NCBI RefSeq assembly: GCF_000576305.1
Contig: NZ_BAVZ01000003.1
Span: forward strand, 335,530 to 399,529
Reading direction: 5' to 3'
Source: Paenibacillus pini JCM 16418
GTDB taxonomy: Bacteria > Bacillota > Bacilli > Paenibacillales > Paenibacillaceae
DNA length: 64,000 nucleotides
The notes beneath the pieces are model-generated. The model worked only from the letters and a program-made list of their open reading frames with translations, was not told where the DNA came from and ran no database searches. Position 1 is the first letter of the stretch. The number at the start of each line of letters is the position of its first letter. This document shows positions 27,140 to 35,459 of this stretch, in pieces. The position numbers and the translations under genes are program-made.

Positions 27140-29215
27140 TTAAATTTTTTGGATTTGTTCATAATAAACGCTCATTTGTACAAAACTCATACCGATCAGC
27201 GGGATAACAAGATACATAAAAATTAGAGCATACATAGGTGTAAAACCAATTATTTTTCCTAATCCCGCTTTGGTGTCAATGGTCTTTTCGTATTCTTGCT
27301 TACGCTGCTCGAAATAAAAAGACATTTCACTTTCCAGATCATCAAAGGCTTGGGCAACTGGAATTTTCTCCACAGCAAGCAGCAGCTTGTCGACGATACG
27401 CTGAAAATCAGCGAATCGAATTTCTTCCTTTAACTCATGCAGAGCTAACTCGGCTCCGTTATCGAAATTGATTAGGCAACGCTGAATGGGTATTTTAAAA
27501 ATTACTGCAAAACGGTCCATCCACTCTAGAATTTCCTCCACCGAAATACGATCCATTTCTCTAAGCATTGAAATAACGGTATGAAACTCGTATACTTCAT
27601 GTCTCATATCCATGTAACGTACTTTTCTTTGAAAATACAGCATCCATAGTGGAAACTGATAAGCTGTGAAACTTATAGATATACATAACAACAGCTCCCA
27701 CCATTTCAAGTATTCAGAACCATAGGCTTCCAGTTTTTGTACAATACGATTTGCTGAGGTGACCATATCATCCTTCTCATGACCTTGTTTCTTGGTGTTT
27801 TCCAGCCTCGATGCGATATCTTCATAGGAACTTGTCGGAGACATGTTTACTTCTTTCATAATCTCTAAGTCTTTATCACTTAACTGCTTCGCTTGCTTCT
27901 TCTGATCTGCTGTCATCTGTCCAAAAATATGATCACCACTGACTGGATCATACATAATATGGTTTCTTGCTGAAGTATGAAGGAACATAACCACCGACAT
28001 GGAAACCACAAAAGTAAGGAGAAATAGAGTAAACCTGCGAATATAGAACCATTCATACCTTGTAGCGGTATTACTATCCTTAAGCAATCTAACCATCTTT
28101 GCATATCCAGGGGTTTGGGGTTTAGGGGCCCATAATAGAGTGAACCTTTTATAAAGATCTATACTAGACAACATTTGCTCCCAAGTACGCTTCGTTTTGC
28201 CTGCACGGTACGATGTCTCATCATATTGCTGGAGCTTTTGCATGAAAAGATAAGCAATAATAATGATGACGTATATTAAAATTTTGGCTATGTATCCGAG
28301 TTTGCTCATATAAAATTCATCCATAGCAGGGAAACTATTTCTTGCCCAATGTTCAATCGGTTTAGTAAAGAAGACCGGAGCAAGCGCAATCAAATTTAGA
28401 CCTTTTAGCAGATAATCCAGTCGACTTCGTCGTAAAATTTCTAGATGTATTTCTTTCGTAAGTCCGCTTAGTCCTTGTAAATAGATCGAACCTTGTTCTT
28501 TCACCTTGTCTCCAAATTCCATAATCATGTAAGATATTCCGGCAAAAGCTTTTAGAAATCGATTAGGAGAAGCTTCATAATAACGTTCTAATTCCTCAGA
28601 AGGATCCGTTGCATTTAGCGCAGCATATATTTTTCTAACATGCAGACTCACTTCATGACCAGCGGTTTCTGTCGATTCATACAGCGCCTCGACTACCATT
28701 CCATGCTGGTGATATCGATGTCGAACATCCGAGAAAAGATCTACCATCTGCAGTAATAGACGTTTTTCATGTGAATTCACATACATATCAATTAACAAAC
28801 TATTAATAACCACCGCTGTCATAGCAACAAGAAGGATAAATGCTAGACTAGAATTCATGACGTACAGAAGTATGAGCGATATACTTAGAATCCCAAGAAT
28901 CGTCAACGTAAGATTCATTACTTTAAGGCGAAGGTGATATTCATCATAAGCATGAATTCCAGATAAACGTTTGCGAATCTTTCGAACATATGATGATAAC
29001 AGTGGTATTTTTATGCTAAATACATAGGAAGCTTGTAAGAATTGTTGCCAACGATCCTTGAACCTTAACTTATTCTTATGGAATATCTGTTGATCTAGGG
29101 ATTGCTGACTTCGATTTTGATCCCTTGAACGTAACCAAGACAATACCGCATAGAGTAAGCCAAACAATACTAATGAGATGATAAGTATGCTTCTGAGCAG
29201 TAGGTTAATATTCAT
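27140..29215 (-). CDS. TadB/TadC-like membrane protein with two T2SSF-type halves
   Basis: A 691-residue integral membrane protein. Hydrophobic helices group near the N-terminus, in the middle and at the C-terminus. Two cytoplasmic helical regions (about 150-290 and 570-660) each have the look of a type II secretion F domain, as if TadB and TadC were joined in one chain. Such proteins form the inner-membrane platform that the CpaF/TadA ATPase drives. The first ATG of the frame is at 29236; the ATG at 29215 has TGGAG 8 nt upstream and is preferred. It overlaps the ATPase gene by 11 bp. Confidence 0.78.
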   Translation of the reverse strand: MNINLLLRSILIISLVLFGLLYAVLSWLRSRDQNRSQQSLDQQIFHKNKLRFKDRWQQFLQASYVFSIKIPLLSSYVRKIRKRLSGIHAYDEYHLRLKVMNLTLTILGILSISLILLYVMNSSLAFILLVAMTAVVINSLLIDMYVNSHEKRLLLQMVDLFSDVRHRYHQHGMVVEALYESTETAGHEVSLHVRKIYAALNATDPSEELERYYEASPNRFLKAFAGISYMIMEFGDKVKEQGSIYLQGLSGLTKEIHLEILRRSRLDYLLKGLNLIALAPVFFTKPIEHWARNSFPAMDEFYMSKLGYIAKILIYVIIIIAYLFMQKLQQYDETSYRAGKTKRTWEQMLSSIDLYKRFTLLWAPKPQTPGYAKMVRLLKDSNTATRYEWFYIRRFTLFLLTFVVSMSVVMFLHTSARNHIMYDPVSGDHIFGQMTADQKKQAKQLSDKDLEIMKEVNMSPTSSYEDIASRLENTKKQGHEKDDMVTSANRIVQKLEAYGSEYLKWWELLLCISISFTAYQFPLWMLYFQRKVRYMDMRHEVYEFHTVISMLREMDRISVEEILEWMDRFAVIFKIPIQRCLINFDNGAELALHELKEEIRFADFQRIVDKLLLAVEKIPVAQAFDDLESEMSFYFEQRKQEYEKTIDTKAGLGKIIGFTPMYALIFMYLVIPLIGMSFVQMSVYYEQIQKI

Positions 29216-31102
29216 AATTATTTCTCCAATGAACACTCACAAAGTCTCTAAATAAATCTGCATCCTGTGGGCTCATTTGCTCGGACATTTCTTCAACATT
29301 TTGCGGCGAAATTGGGGCTCCGGCAACATACACTCCGTCACGATATTCCACAATATTTCTTGAGACAAAGGCACTTCGATCGTTCAAACGCCTATAATGC
29401 TCCGTATTAAGGTCCAGAAGCTGTCCAAGCATCTGTTTGAGTGTATTCGTACCCTCTTCCTTAAAAAGTAGTGTAGTTTCTTCTTTAGGAATACATTCCG
29501 TTATTCGTTCAATGTAACGATTACCACTAGCATCTCTCTTCATATGGATGTCAAAATTGATCGTCTGAACAACCTGTTGTTCTGCAATGTATTCATTCTG
29601 AAATACGCCACTCTTTAAAAGTGAATTACGTAGTGAAAATACGAGATCCTTAAAAGTTTTGGCATGATGCGTAAATACTGTAAAAAGACTAGCAATTTGC
29701 GACATTTGAATCATCCATGAAGCTACCCCATCACTAGCTACTTCTCCTAAAATATTCACAGTTCCGTCAGTCTTCTTCTGGACATCTAAACCTTCTTGGC
29801 CAGTAACCCGCTCTGTTTCACGAAAAGATAAAATATTTCTTCGGCTATATATGTTACGTAAGTGTAATTCGAAAGCCATTTCTTGAACCCGCAATGTATA
29901 CGTTGGATAGATATGACCAACCATTGCCATAAGCAGTGTTGTTTTACCTGAACCTTGCGAACCCGTAATGGATGTAATTCGGCTTCCTTTCATCAAGTAA
30001 GATAACAATTGAATAGGCAGCTCTGCATTATCTCCAGTTACTAACTGCTCAAGCGATGCATTAGGAATATCAAATTTGCGGACAAAAAATGCCCATGACT
30101 CCGAAAATGGTGGTCTGACGACAACAACTCGAGATCCATCCTTCATTTCATTTACCTTATAACCATTGGCTTCGGACAATTGTCAGGATGATTATATTTA
30201 TAAATATTCTGACAAACCCTCTTTAGCTCCAGCTCAGTACCAAAGCTCAGAAAGGCCAAGTGTACTGACTTCCCCTTGTAAAATATCCAAATACTTTCGG
30301 TTCCCTTTGCAGGCGTATCTATCTCCCAATCATCAGAGGATGGGACCCATGAATCTGAGAAACTGTATAACTCATGATCTCCCAAAATCCCGCTGACACC
30401 GCCACTAACCCCATCAATTCTCTGGTCACGTATATCGTCAATAACAGAAAACCCTTTATATTGTTGATATATTCGCTGAACAACGATATCTAATTTTTCA
30501 GAAAAAGATAGATTTCGATACTCCATTTCAAATATTTTGTTTATATCCTCTTCTGTCACAGCATAAACAGGTTGATCACCATACTCTCTCAAAATACGCG
30601 GCTCAGCCAATCCGTAATGCTCCAATAAATTCGCCAGTGCATCCTGATGGTACAACTGTTGGTACAAATAATGGATAATTTCAAACTGGTCTTGTGTCTG
30701 TAGCATCTCTTGCTTTTCAAACGAGATTGCATAATCAATGTTGGTGAGCTGTAGACCGTAACTTTTGACTAGCAAGTCCCCTATAAACTGCTTAACATAC
30801 CGCTTGTCATGGATATCACCTGATATACAACCTTTTAGCGCTTGTTTCAATTCAGTACGTTTGTTTAGCCTGCGTTTATATTCTTCTTCATGCAACCCGA
30901 AGTCCGTAAGCTGGCTATGCGTCAGTTCATGTAGTGTTTGTTTAATAAACTCGGTCATGTTAGCAACGGTATAACGTTCTGCAGATTCATCTAAAGTGAT
31001 ATGAGGTTTGCGTAGTTCAAGCCATTTAACATAGACCAGAAGCCCCACGAACAATAGTATTAAAATAATAAATAATAAGTTCAAGAAGATTTCGGAGAAC
31101 AT
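29205..31102 (-). pseudogene. CpaF/TadA-like secretion ATPase, split by a one-base frameshift
   Basis: Two overlapping frames encode the halves of one ATPase. The first (31102 to 30152, 316 residues) has an N-terminal membrane helix, a helical domain and the start of the CpaF N-domain (SFGTELELKRVCQNI). The second (to 29205) continues with EMKDGSRVVVVRPPF and carries the Walker A GSQGSGKTT and the hexamer core. The junction at about 30182-30185 reads GACAATTGTCC; one added base (GACCAATTG) gives an unbroken HPDQLSEANGY. No ribosome binding site serves the second frame. An N-terminal membrane helix is unusual for a CpaF-type protein. A real split or a sequence error are both possible. Confidence 0.8.
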
Positions 31103-31948
31103 CTAAGCCCCTCTTTCCACTGCTTTGACTGCCGTAGGTATATCTAAAGTATTTAAAATATCTTTAGAAAGCCCACGAATACTTTCATAAAATTTGGATG
31201 AAGGATGACGGGCATTCAAATTTCGACTGCGCTGCATATACGACATAACACCATGCATATTCCATGCATCCATAAAATCGGTCGAATACGGTATTCCATG
31301 GATTGATCCCTTGAATCCAAATCTCCGCTTTACATTTTGCAACGTACAATGCGAATCCCGATCATATCTTCCCATAACGATCATATACGGTTTGTCCTTC
31401 AGCACTCCTGGAACATTCTCACCTGTAAAAAATTCCTCGAGTCCCTGTATACTCTGAGTTAAGCTAACTACAACCAAATCAGCTGAATCAAGAAGCGCCT
31501 GATCTCCCGGATGTCTTGATCCGTCACAACCACAACCAGCGTCCATAGCCACCAAATCATAGTATTGATTAGCCACTGTCATGATGGTATTCAAAAGTTG
31601 CGGCCGATAACCCGGCATGGTTCCTTCCTTCTTACCATTACCTGTCACGATATCTAATCGCTCAGGAAGTAACGATATCGTATAGTCACGAAAGTTATCT
31701 CTATTCAATCTCCGATTCACACATAAGCGTTCAAGTGCATCCATACCTTGATCCTGAAAAGAAAGTAATGAATCCATTGTCGTCCTGTTTGCCGGGAAAG
31801 CCCCTTCTATGCGCTCCCCTGCCATTCCTCCATGACCAAGTAGCATTCGAAGCCTATAATCCATACCAATGCATGAGGCTACAGCAGCAGTATGCGCTGT
31901 GCTTCCACTGCCCCCTTGTAATGGACTCCAAAACGCGACTGTACTCAT
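31103..31948 (-). CDS. CpaE/MinD-like protein with altered P-loop
   Basis: A SIMIBI-type ParA/MinD-like fold of 281 residues. The N-terminal loop is WSPLQGGSGSTAHT; the deviant Walker A Lys residues of ParA proteins (KGG-x-GKT) are absent. A Walker A'-like strand follows as DLVAMDAG and a third strand as LVVVSLT. CpaE proteins guide pilus machines to a cell site. It overlaps the preceding gene by 4 bp, and its stop is immediately followed by the next start. ATP binding is doubtful because the key Lys is missing. Confidence 0.72.
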   Translation of the reverse strand: MSTVAFWSPLQGGSGSTAHTAAVASCIGMDYRLRMLLGHGGMAGERIEGAFPANRTTMDSLLSFQDQGMDALERLCVNRRLNRDNFRDYTISLLPERLDIVTGNGKKEGTMPGYRPQLLNTIMTVANQYYDLVAMDAGCGCDGSRHPGDQALLDSADLVVVSLTQSIQGLEEFFTGENVPGVLKDKPYMIVMGRYDRDSHCTLQNVKRRFGFKGSIHGIPYSTDFMDAWNMHGVMSYMQRSRNLNARHPSSKFYESIRGLSKDILNTLDIPTAVKAVERGA

Positions 31949-32652
31949 GCCCTTCTCCTCTCAGCACTTTTTAAAGCGCGCCTAATATATTGGTGATCAA
32001 ACTCAGATAATAATTGGACTAGCAAACATAAGTTTCTTTTATACCCTTTCGTGAGTGGCCTCATCATTAGCTTTCTTGAATGCTCATTCCTCAGCTTCTG
32101 AGCTAAATCCAACTCATTCCAAGGAATGTGAATGATTTCTCCCTTCCAAATCATCGATAGTTTATCAAAGTACGCATCGAGATACACTTCATCAAACCAC
32201 TCGTCAACAGTTCGTATATAGACACGCTGGAATTCTGAGATCTTTAGACCATCTGCTTTATGACGACTAACTAAGTCTTGAAGCCATTCCGTTCCTTTTT
32301 CTAATGTCCAAAGTTCATAATCACTAACCCATATACGAGCTGAAGCTTCACACCACAAGTTAGGAGGAATAAATCCTTCAATATTGACATCGTAAAGAAT
32401 GTAATCGTATTGATCCAAAGGATTAAGTTCATGCTTAAGCTGTTCAAATTCTGAATAACCACAGGCTACATCAAAACCTGAAAATTCAGTTAACGAGAGC
32501 GATTTGTCAAACTGACCAATCATGCAAGAATACTTTCTTGCCTTTGTTGCATCGACTAATAATATTCTGTTTCCACCGGATGCTAGTAACTTGCAAATAT
32601 ACAAAAGCAGTTCACTTTTGTCACATACCCCAGCAAAAATCCATGTCTTCAA
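31945..32652 (-). CDS. Degenerate ParA/CpaE-like protein
   Basis: A 235-residue protein that keeps the strand pattern of a ParA-like fold (TWIFAGVCDKSELLLYIC, NRILLVDAT, DYILYDVN) but has no P-loop Gly-Lys-Thr. It is therefore probably a non-hydrolysing partner. The longest frame begins at 32697 inside the preceding gene. GGGAGGGGGAG lies 6 nt before a TTG at 32652, which avoids the overlap and is preferred. It is coupled to the next gene by ATGA. Specific role unknown. Confidence 0.65.
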   Translation of the reverse strand: MKTWIFAGVCDKSELLLYICKLLASGGNRILLVDATKARKYSCMIGQFDKSLSLTEFSGFDVACGYSEFEQLKHELNPLDQYDYILYDVNIEGFIPPNLWCEASARIWVSDYELWTLEKGTEWLQDLVSRHKADGLKISEFQRVYIRTVDEWFDEVYLDAYFDKLSMIWKGEIIHIPWNELDLAQKLRNEHSRKLMMRPLTKGYKRNLCLLVQLLSEFDHQYIRRALKSAERRRA

Positions 32653-32677
32653 GCGTTGCTCCCCCTCCCTACCTCTA

Positions 32678-33724
32678 TTATTTTTGATGTTCTTCATCTT
32701 CTATAGCTTGCTCTGCCAATGCGTTATTCTGGTTAAGCGTTACTCCGCTTTCTTGATCATCGGAGAAATTGAAGCTATCCGGGTCAGATATTTCATTCAT
32801 TGATTTCGAGCTTGTAGTGCTTTGAGGTTCTGTCTTCTCAGACCTTTGAACCGTAGAAGCTCCGTATGATGAGGTTGAGAATGAACGATTCGATGCCGAT
32901 TGACTAGGTGAAACTCTGGCTAAATCATTTTCTAAGGAAAATCGTATAGATGCCGAAAGCTTATTCTCCGCCTTCTTCACTATGTTGGGATCACTCGCTA
33001 TAAGATGAAGCACTTCCTTATTAACAGGGTAGGTAGGTAATGCCTTATCTTGTAGCTCTGGTTCGACGTATGTAAGCGCATATAAGGAAGCATCATGAAG
33101 ATAGGCATCTACTAATGCGCTGGATAATGATAAAATTTCCTGCTCCGTTAATGTAATCCACATAACGGGATTCAATAACTTATCTATTTTCTTTTTCGAT
33201 AAAATGATATAATCCTGTCCCGTCGGGAACTGAACTCTCACGTCCACCACATCGCCCTGTTTCAAATTAGAAGGTAACGCAATGGCCTTTAGCTCTCTAT
33301 TTCTTAAGTCTGAAGAAGTCGGCTCAGCTAGATACAGCATCGATTCCGTTAATGTTGTCCCTTTTCGAAGTTCAATCTTAGTCGTTTTACCTGCCATTCC
33401 TTTCTGACTTCCGTCCAAGACTAAGTTCTTAGGAGCAACATTAGTCGGCAGCTTTACTTGTATTAGATCTTGCGTACGGATTGCCTGACCTGGGCCAATG
33501 TCTCGTACCAAAGCCCACCCTTCTGTCATTTCTTGCTGCTGCTTAACCATAGACTGCTCCATCTTCATTAGCTGTTGCTGATATTCTGCCTTAAGACTTT
33601 TCTCTTGGTTATGATGCTTAATTGTGGTCAGTACTGCGTAACTGGCGAATACAATTCCCATTACAGCTGCACCTGCAAGCCCTGAATAAATCAGCTGCCT
33701 GGTGCGCTGCCTTAACTTTGACAT
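32678..33724 (-). CDS. SAF-domain protein, CpaB/RcpC-like
   Basis: The protein has 348 residues with one N-terminal membrane helix, a coiled-coil segment (about 35-70, Gln/Lys/Glu-rich) and a SAF domain (VRDIGPGQAIRTQDLIQVKL). The C-terminal third is Ser/Thr-rich and low in complexity. CpaB/RcpC proteins join Tad machines in the periplasm or cell-wall zone. ATG 33724 has AAAGGGG 9 nt upstream. It follows the kinase gene by 53 bp. No secretin exists here, as expected for a Gram-positive cell. Confidence 0.78.
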   Translation of the reverse strand: MSKLRQRTRQLIYSGLAGAAVMGIVFASYAVLTTIKHHNQEKSLKAEYQQQLMKMEQSMVKQQQEMTEGWALVRDIGPGQAIRTQDLIQVKLPTNVAPKNLVLDGSQKGMAGKTTKIELRKGTTLTESMLYLAEPTSSDLRNRELKAIALPSNLKQGDVVDVRVQFPTGQDYIILSKKKIDKLLNPVMWITLTEQEILSLSSALVDAYLHDASLYALTYVEPELQDKALPTYPVNKEVLHLIASDPNIVKKAENKLSASIRFSLENDLARVSPSQSASNRSFSTSSYGASTVQRSEKTEPQSTTSSKSMNEISDPDSFNFSDDQESGVTLNQNNALAEQAIEDEEHQK

Positions 33725-33777
33725 ACTGCGGTACCCCTTTCCTTGTCGCACGCTAATTTAATAAATGTTCGCGTAAC

Positions 33778-35253
33778 TCAGCTCAGTCCAAATCGAAACC
33801 TTTTTCTTCGCTCTGCCGTAGGAACAACCCCTTGAAAAATATAACCGAACGCTCGGTCCACCTCTTCGCTACGGTCAAAAGGATCAAGCTGAAGTGGAAT
33901 TGAGAATACATTGGATGTGTTCAGCTGACGCCTCATCCTTTGTACTGCATCCGGTGCAGCAAGTGGAAGGAAGTACTTCCATTTATGTTGAGAATGTTTT
34001 GCTAGACTAATAGACATTGCAGTCACATCTTGCTGACGCCACTCTGCTCCAGATCCAACGATGATTGGAATGTCAGCACGTAGAAATTCCTCAAGTCGAT
34101 CATTTTCCCGGTACGATCCCAAGTCAATGACAACAAAATTATAGCTTCCAGCAAGGAGCGCAATAACGTCAGCTCTCGCTGTCTGACGCCAATAGTCGAC
34201 CCCTTGGACTTCAAATTTCCTTTCCACTGCTCTACTGACAGTCTCTTTACCATTTACAATCTGTTGAATCCTACTAAACGAAGGTGATTTTACATTCATT
34301 TCCACAACAGCAACTTTGTTAAAACTACGAGATAAGTAATGACCAATGGCAATAGCCGTATGTGTAGTTCCTGCTCCAGAGCTCACACCCATGACAGCAA
34401 TAACTTGGGTTCCTATCGCTCCCGTAACACGCGCTGCACGATTCGATATATTTCCTTTGGATATTTGTTGTATGGCTATTCGAACTTCTTTCGCAGTTTG
34501 ATAACGATCTTCTGGAGCATATTGCAATAGTTTCCTGATGATAGGTATAAGTGCTTTCGGTATATCCTGGCGAATATAAGGCACCGGATCACCTGACCAT
34601 TCACTATATTTACCTCCCGTAGACAGATAGAGCATTAGAGCTCCCATTCCATACAAATCAGAACGTGCATCACTTTGACCGCTTCCATATTGCTCTGGTG
34701 CTGCAAAGCCTACCGTTCCCAGTTTGACTGTGTCCTGCACTTGATCCTGTTTATAGTTTCGCGCGATTCCGAAATCAATAAGTCTTACTTCAAGTTGAGC
34801 TGTCAACATAATGTTAGATGGCTTAAGATCCCGAAACACAACCGGTGGCTCATGATTATGCAAATAGTCAAGAACGTCAAGAAGCTGCTCCGTAAACTCC
34901 ATTATTGTATTGGCCGGTATCTTTCCACGATACCCACTGAAATACTTCTCTAACGTAATGCCTTGAATGTAATCCATGACCAAATACGAATATCCATCTC
35001 CATCTGGTGCAAAGAAGTCAACAATTCTTGGAAGCCTTGGGTGGCTTAAAGTAATGAGAAGTTCTGCTTCATCTTGTATACTTCCATATTGCTGAGGAAG
35101 CGAGACACTTTCTTTAATCGCCCATAGCTTTCCTTGTAGCTTCTGATCTTCTGCAAGATATACGTGGCTCATCCCACCTTCACCTATCTTGCGAACGATC
35201 TCATACCGACCACCAAGTAACTGTCCCATATGTAATTTTGAAGGGTAAACCAT
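33778..35253 (-). CDS. Hanks-type Ser/Thr kinase fused to a ParA/CpaE-like domain
   Basis: A 491-residue protein with two domains. Residues about 17-265 form a complete Hanks kinase: G-loop GEGGMSHVY, catalytic Lys47 in WAIKE, catalytic loop FRDLKPSN (Phe for His), DFG at 160-162, and AAPEQY. Residues about 280-470 form a ParA/MinD-like domain with altered P-loop GVSSGAGTTH (289-298) and VVIDLG. There is no membrane helix and no PASTA repeat, unlike PrkC, so the protein is cytoplasmic. ATG 35253 has GGAGG 5 nt upstream; the longer frame begins inside the leader hairpin. First gene of the Tad-like operon; it probably controls assembly by phosphorylation. Confidence 0.85.
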   Translation of the reverse strand: MVYPSKLHMGQLLGGRYEIVRKIGEGGMSHVYLAEDQKLQGKLWAIKESVSLPQQYGSIQDEAELLITLSHPRLPRIVDFFAPDGDGYSYLVMDYIQGITLEKYFSGYRGKIPANTIMEFTEQLLDVLDYLHNHEPPVVFRDLKPSNIMLTAQLEVRLIDFGIARNYKQDQVQDTVKLGTVGFAAPEQYGSGQSDARSDLYGMGALMLYLSTGGKYSEWSGDPVPYIRQDIPKALIPIIRKLLQYAPEDRYQTAKEVRIAIQQISKGNISNRAARVTGAIGTQVIAVMGVSSGAGTTHTAIAIGHYLSRSFNKVAVVEMNVKSPSFSRIQQIVNGKETVSRAVERKFEVQGVDYWRQTARADVIALLAGSYNFVVIDLGSYRENDRLEEFLRADIPIIVGSGAEWRQQDVTAMSISLAKHSQHKWKYFLPLAAPDAVQRMRRQLNTSNVFSIPLQLDPFDRSEEVDRAFGYIFQGVVPTAERRKRFRFGLS

Positions 35254-35276
35254 ACATTCCTCCACTTTCAAGGTAC

Positions 35277-35360
35277 GCAAAAAAAGGAAAGCCCCAGAAG
35301 GAAGATCATTTCGGATGAACCGAAACATCTAACTTCGGGATGCTTTCCCTTTGCGTATCA
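35277..35360 (-). promoter_or_regulatory. Structured leader with terminator-like hairpin before the kinase gene
   Basis: On the minus strand CGCAAA and GGGAAAGC pair with GCTTTCC and TTTGCG, enclosing a second small stem (TTTCGG / CCGAAA). The run TTTTTTT follows GCTTTCC. It lies between the operon promoter and the kinase ribosome binding site, so it can act as an attenuator. It does not match a riboswitch consensus that I know. Confidence 0.55.
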
Positions 35361-35378
35361 TTTGGTTAATTTTGGTTT

Positions 35379-35408
35379 ATTATAGACCAAGCTATAAACT
35401 AGTGTAAA
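35379..35408 (-). promoter_or_regulatory. Promoter of the Tad-like operon
   Basis: TTTACA and a perfect TATAAT with an 18-bp spacer read towards the kinase gene. The predicted start is near 35372, giving a leader of about 120 nt. Confidence 0.65.
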
Positions 35409-35459
35409 GACATTTTTTTAGTAACAGAGAAAATATTTTCGGAAATATATTTAATTTAA

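Noticed and set aside
35277..35372. A c-di-GMP riboswitch in the leader of the Tad-like operon
   Set aside because: Only a GCAAAG-like fragment matches. The paired helices and conserved bases of the known c-di-GMP classes are not present.
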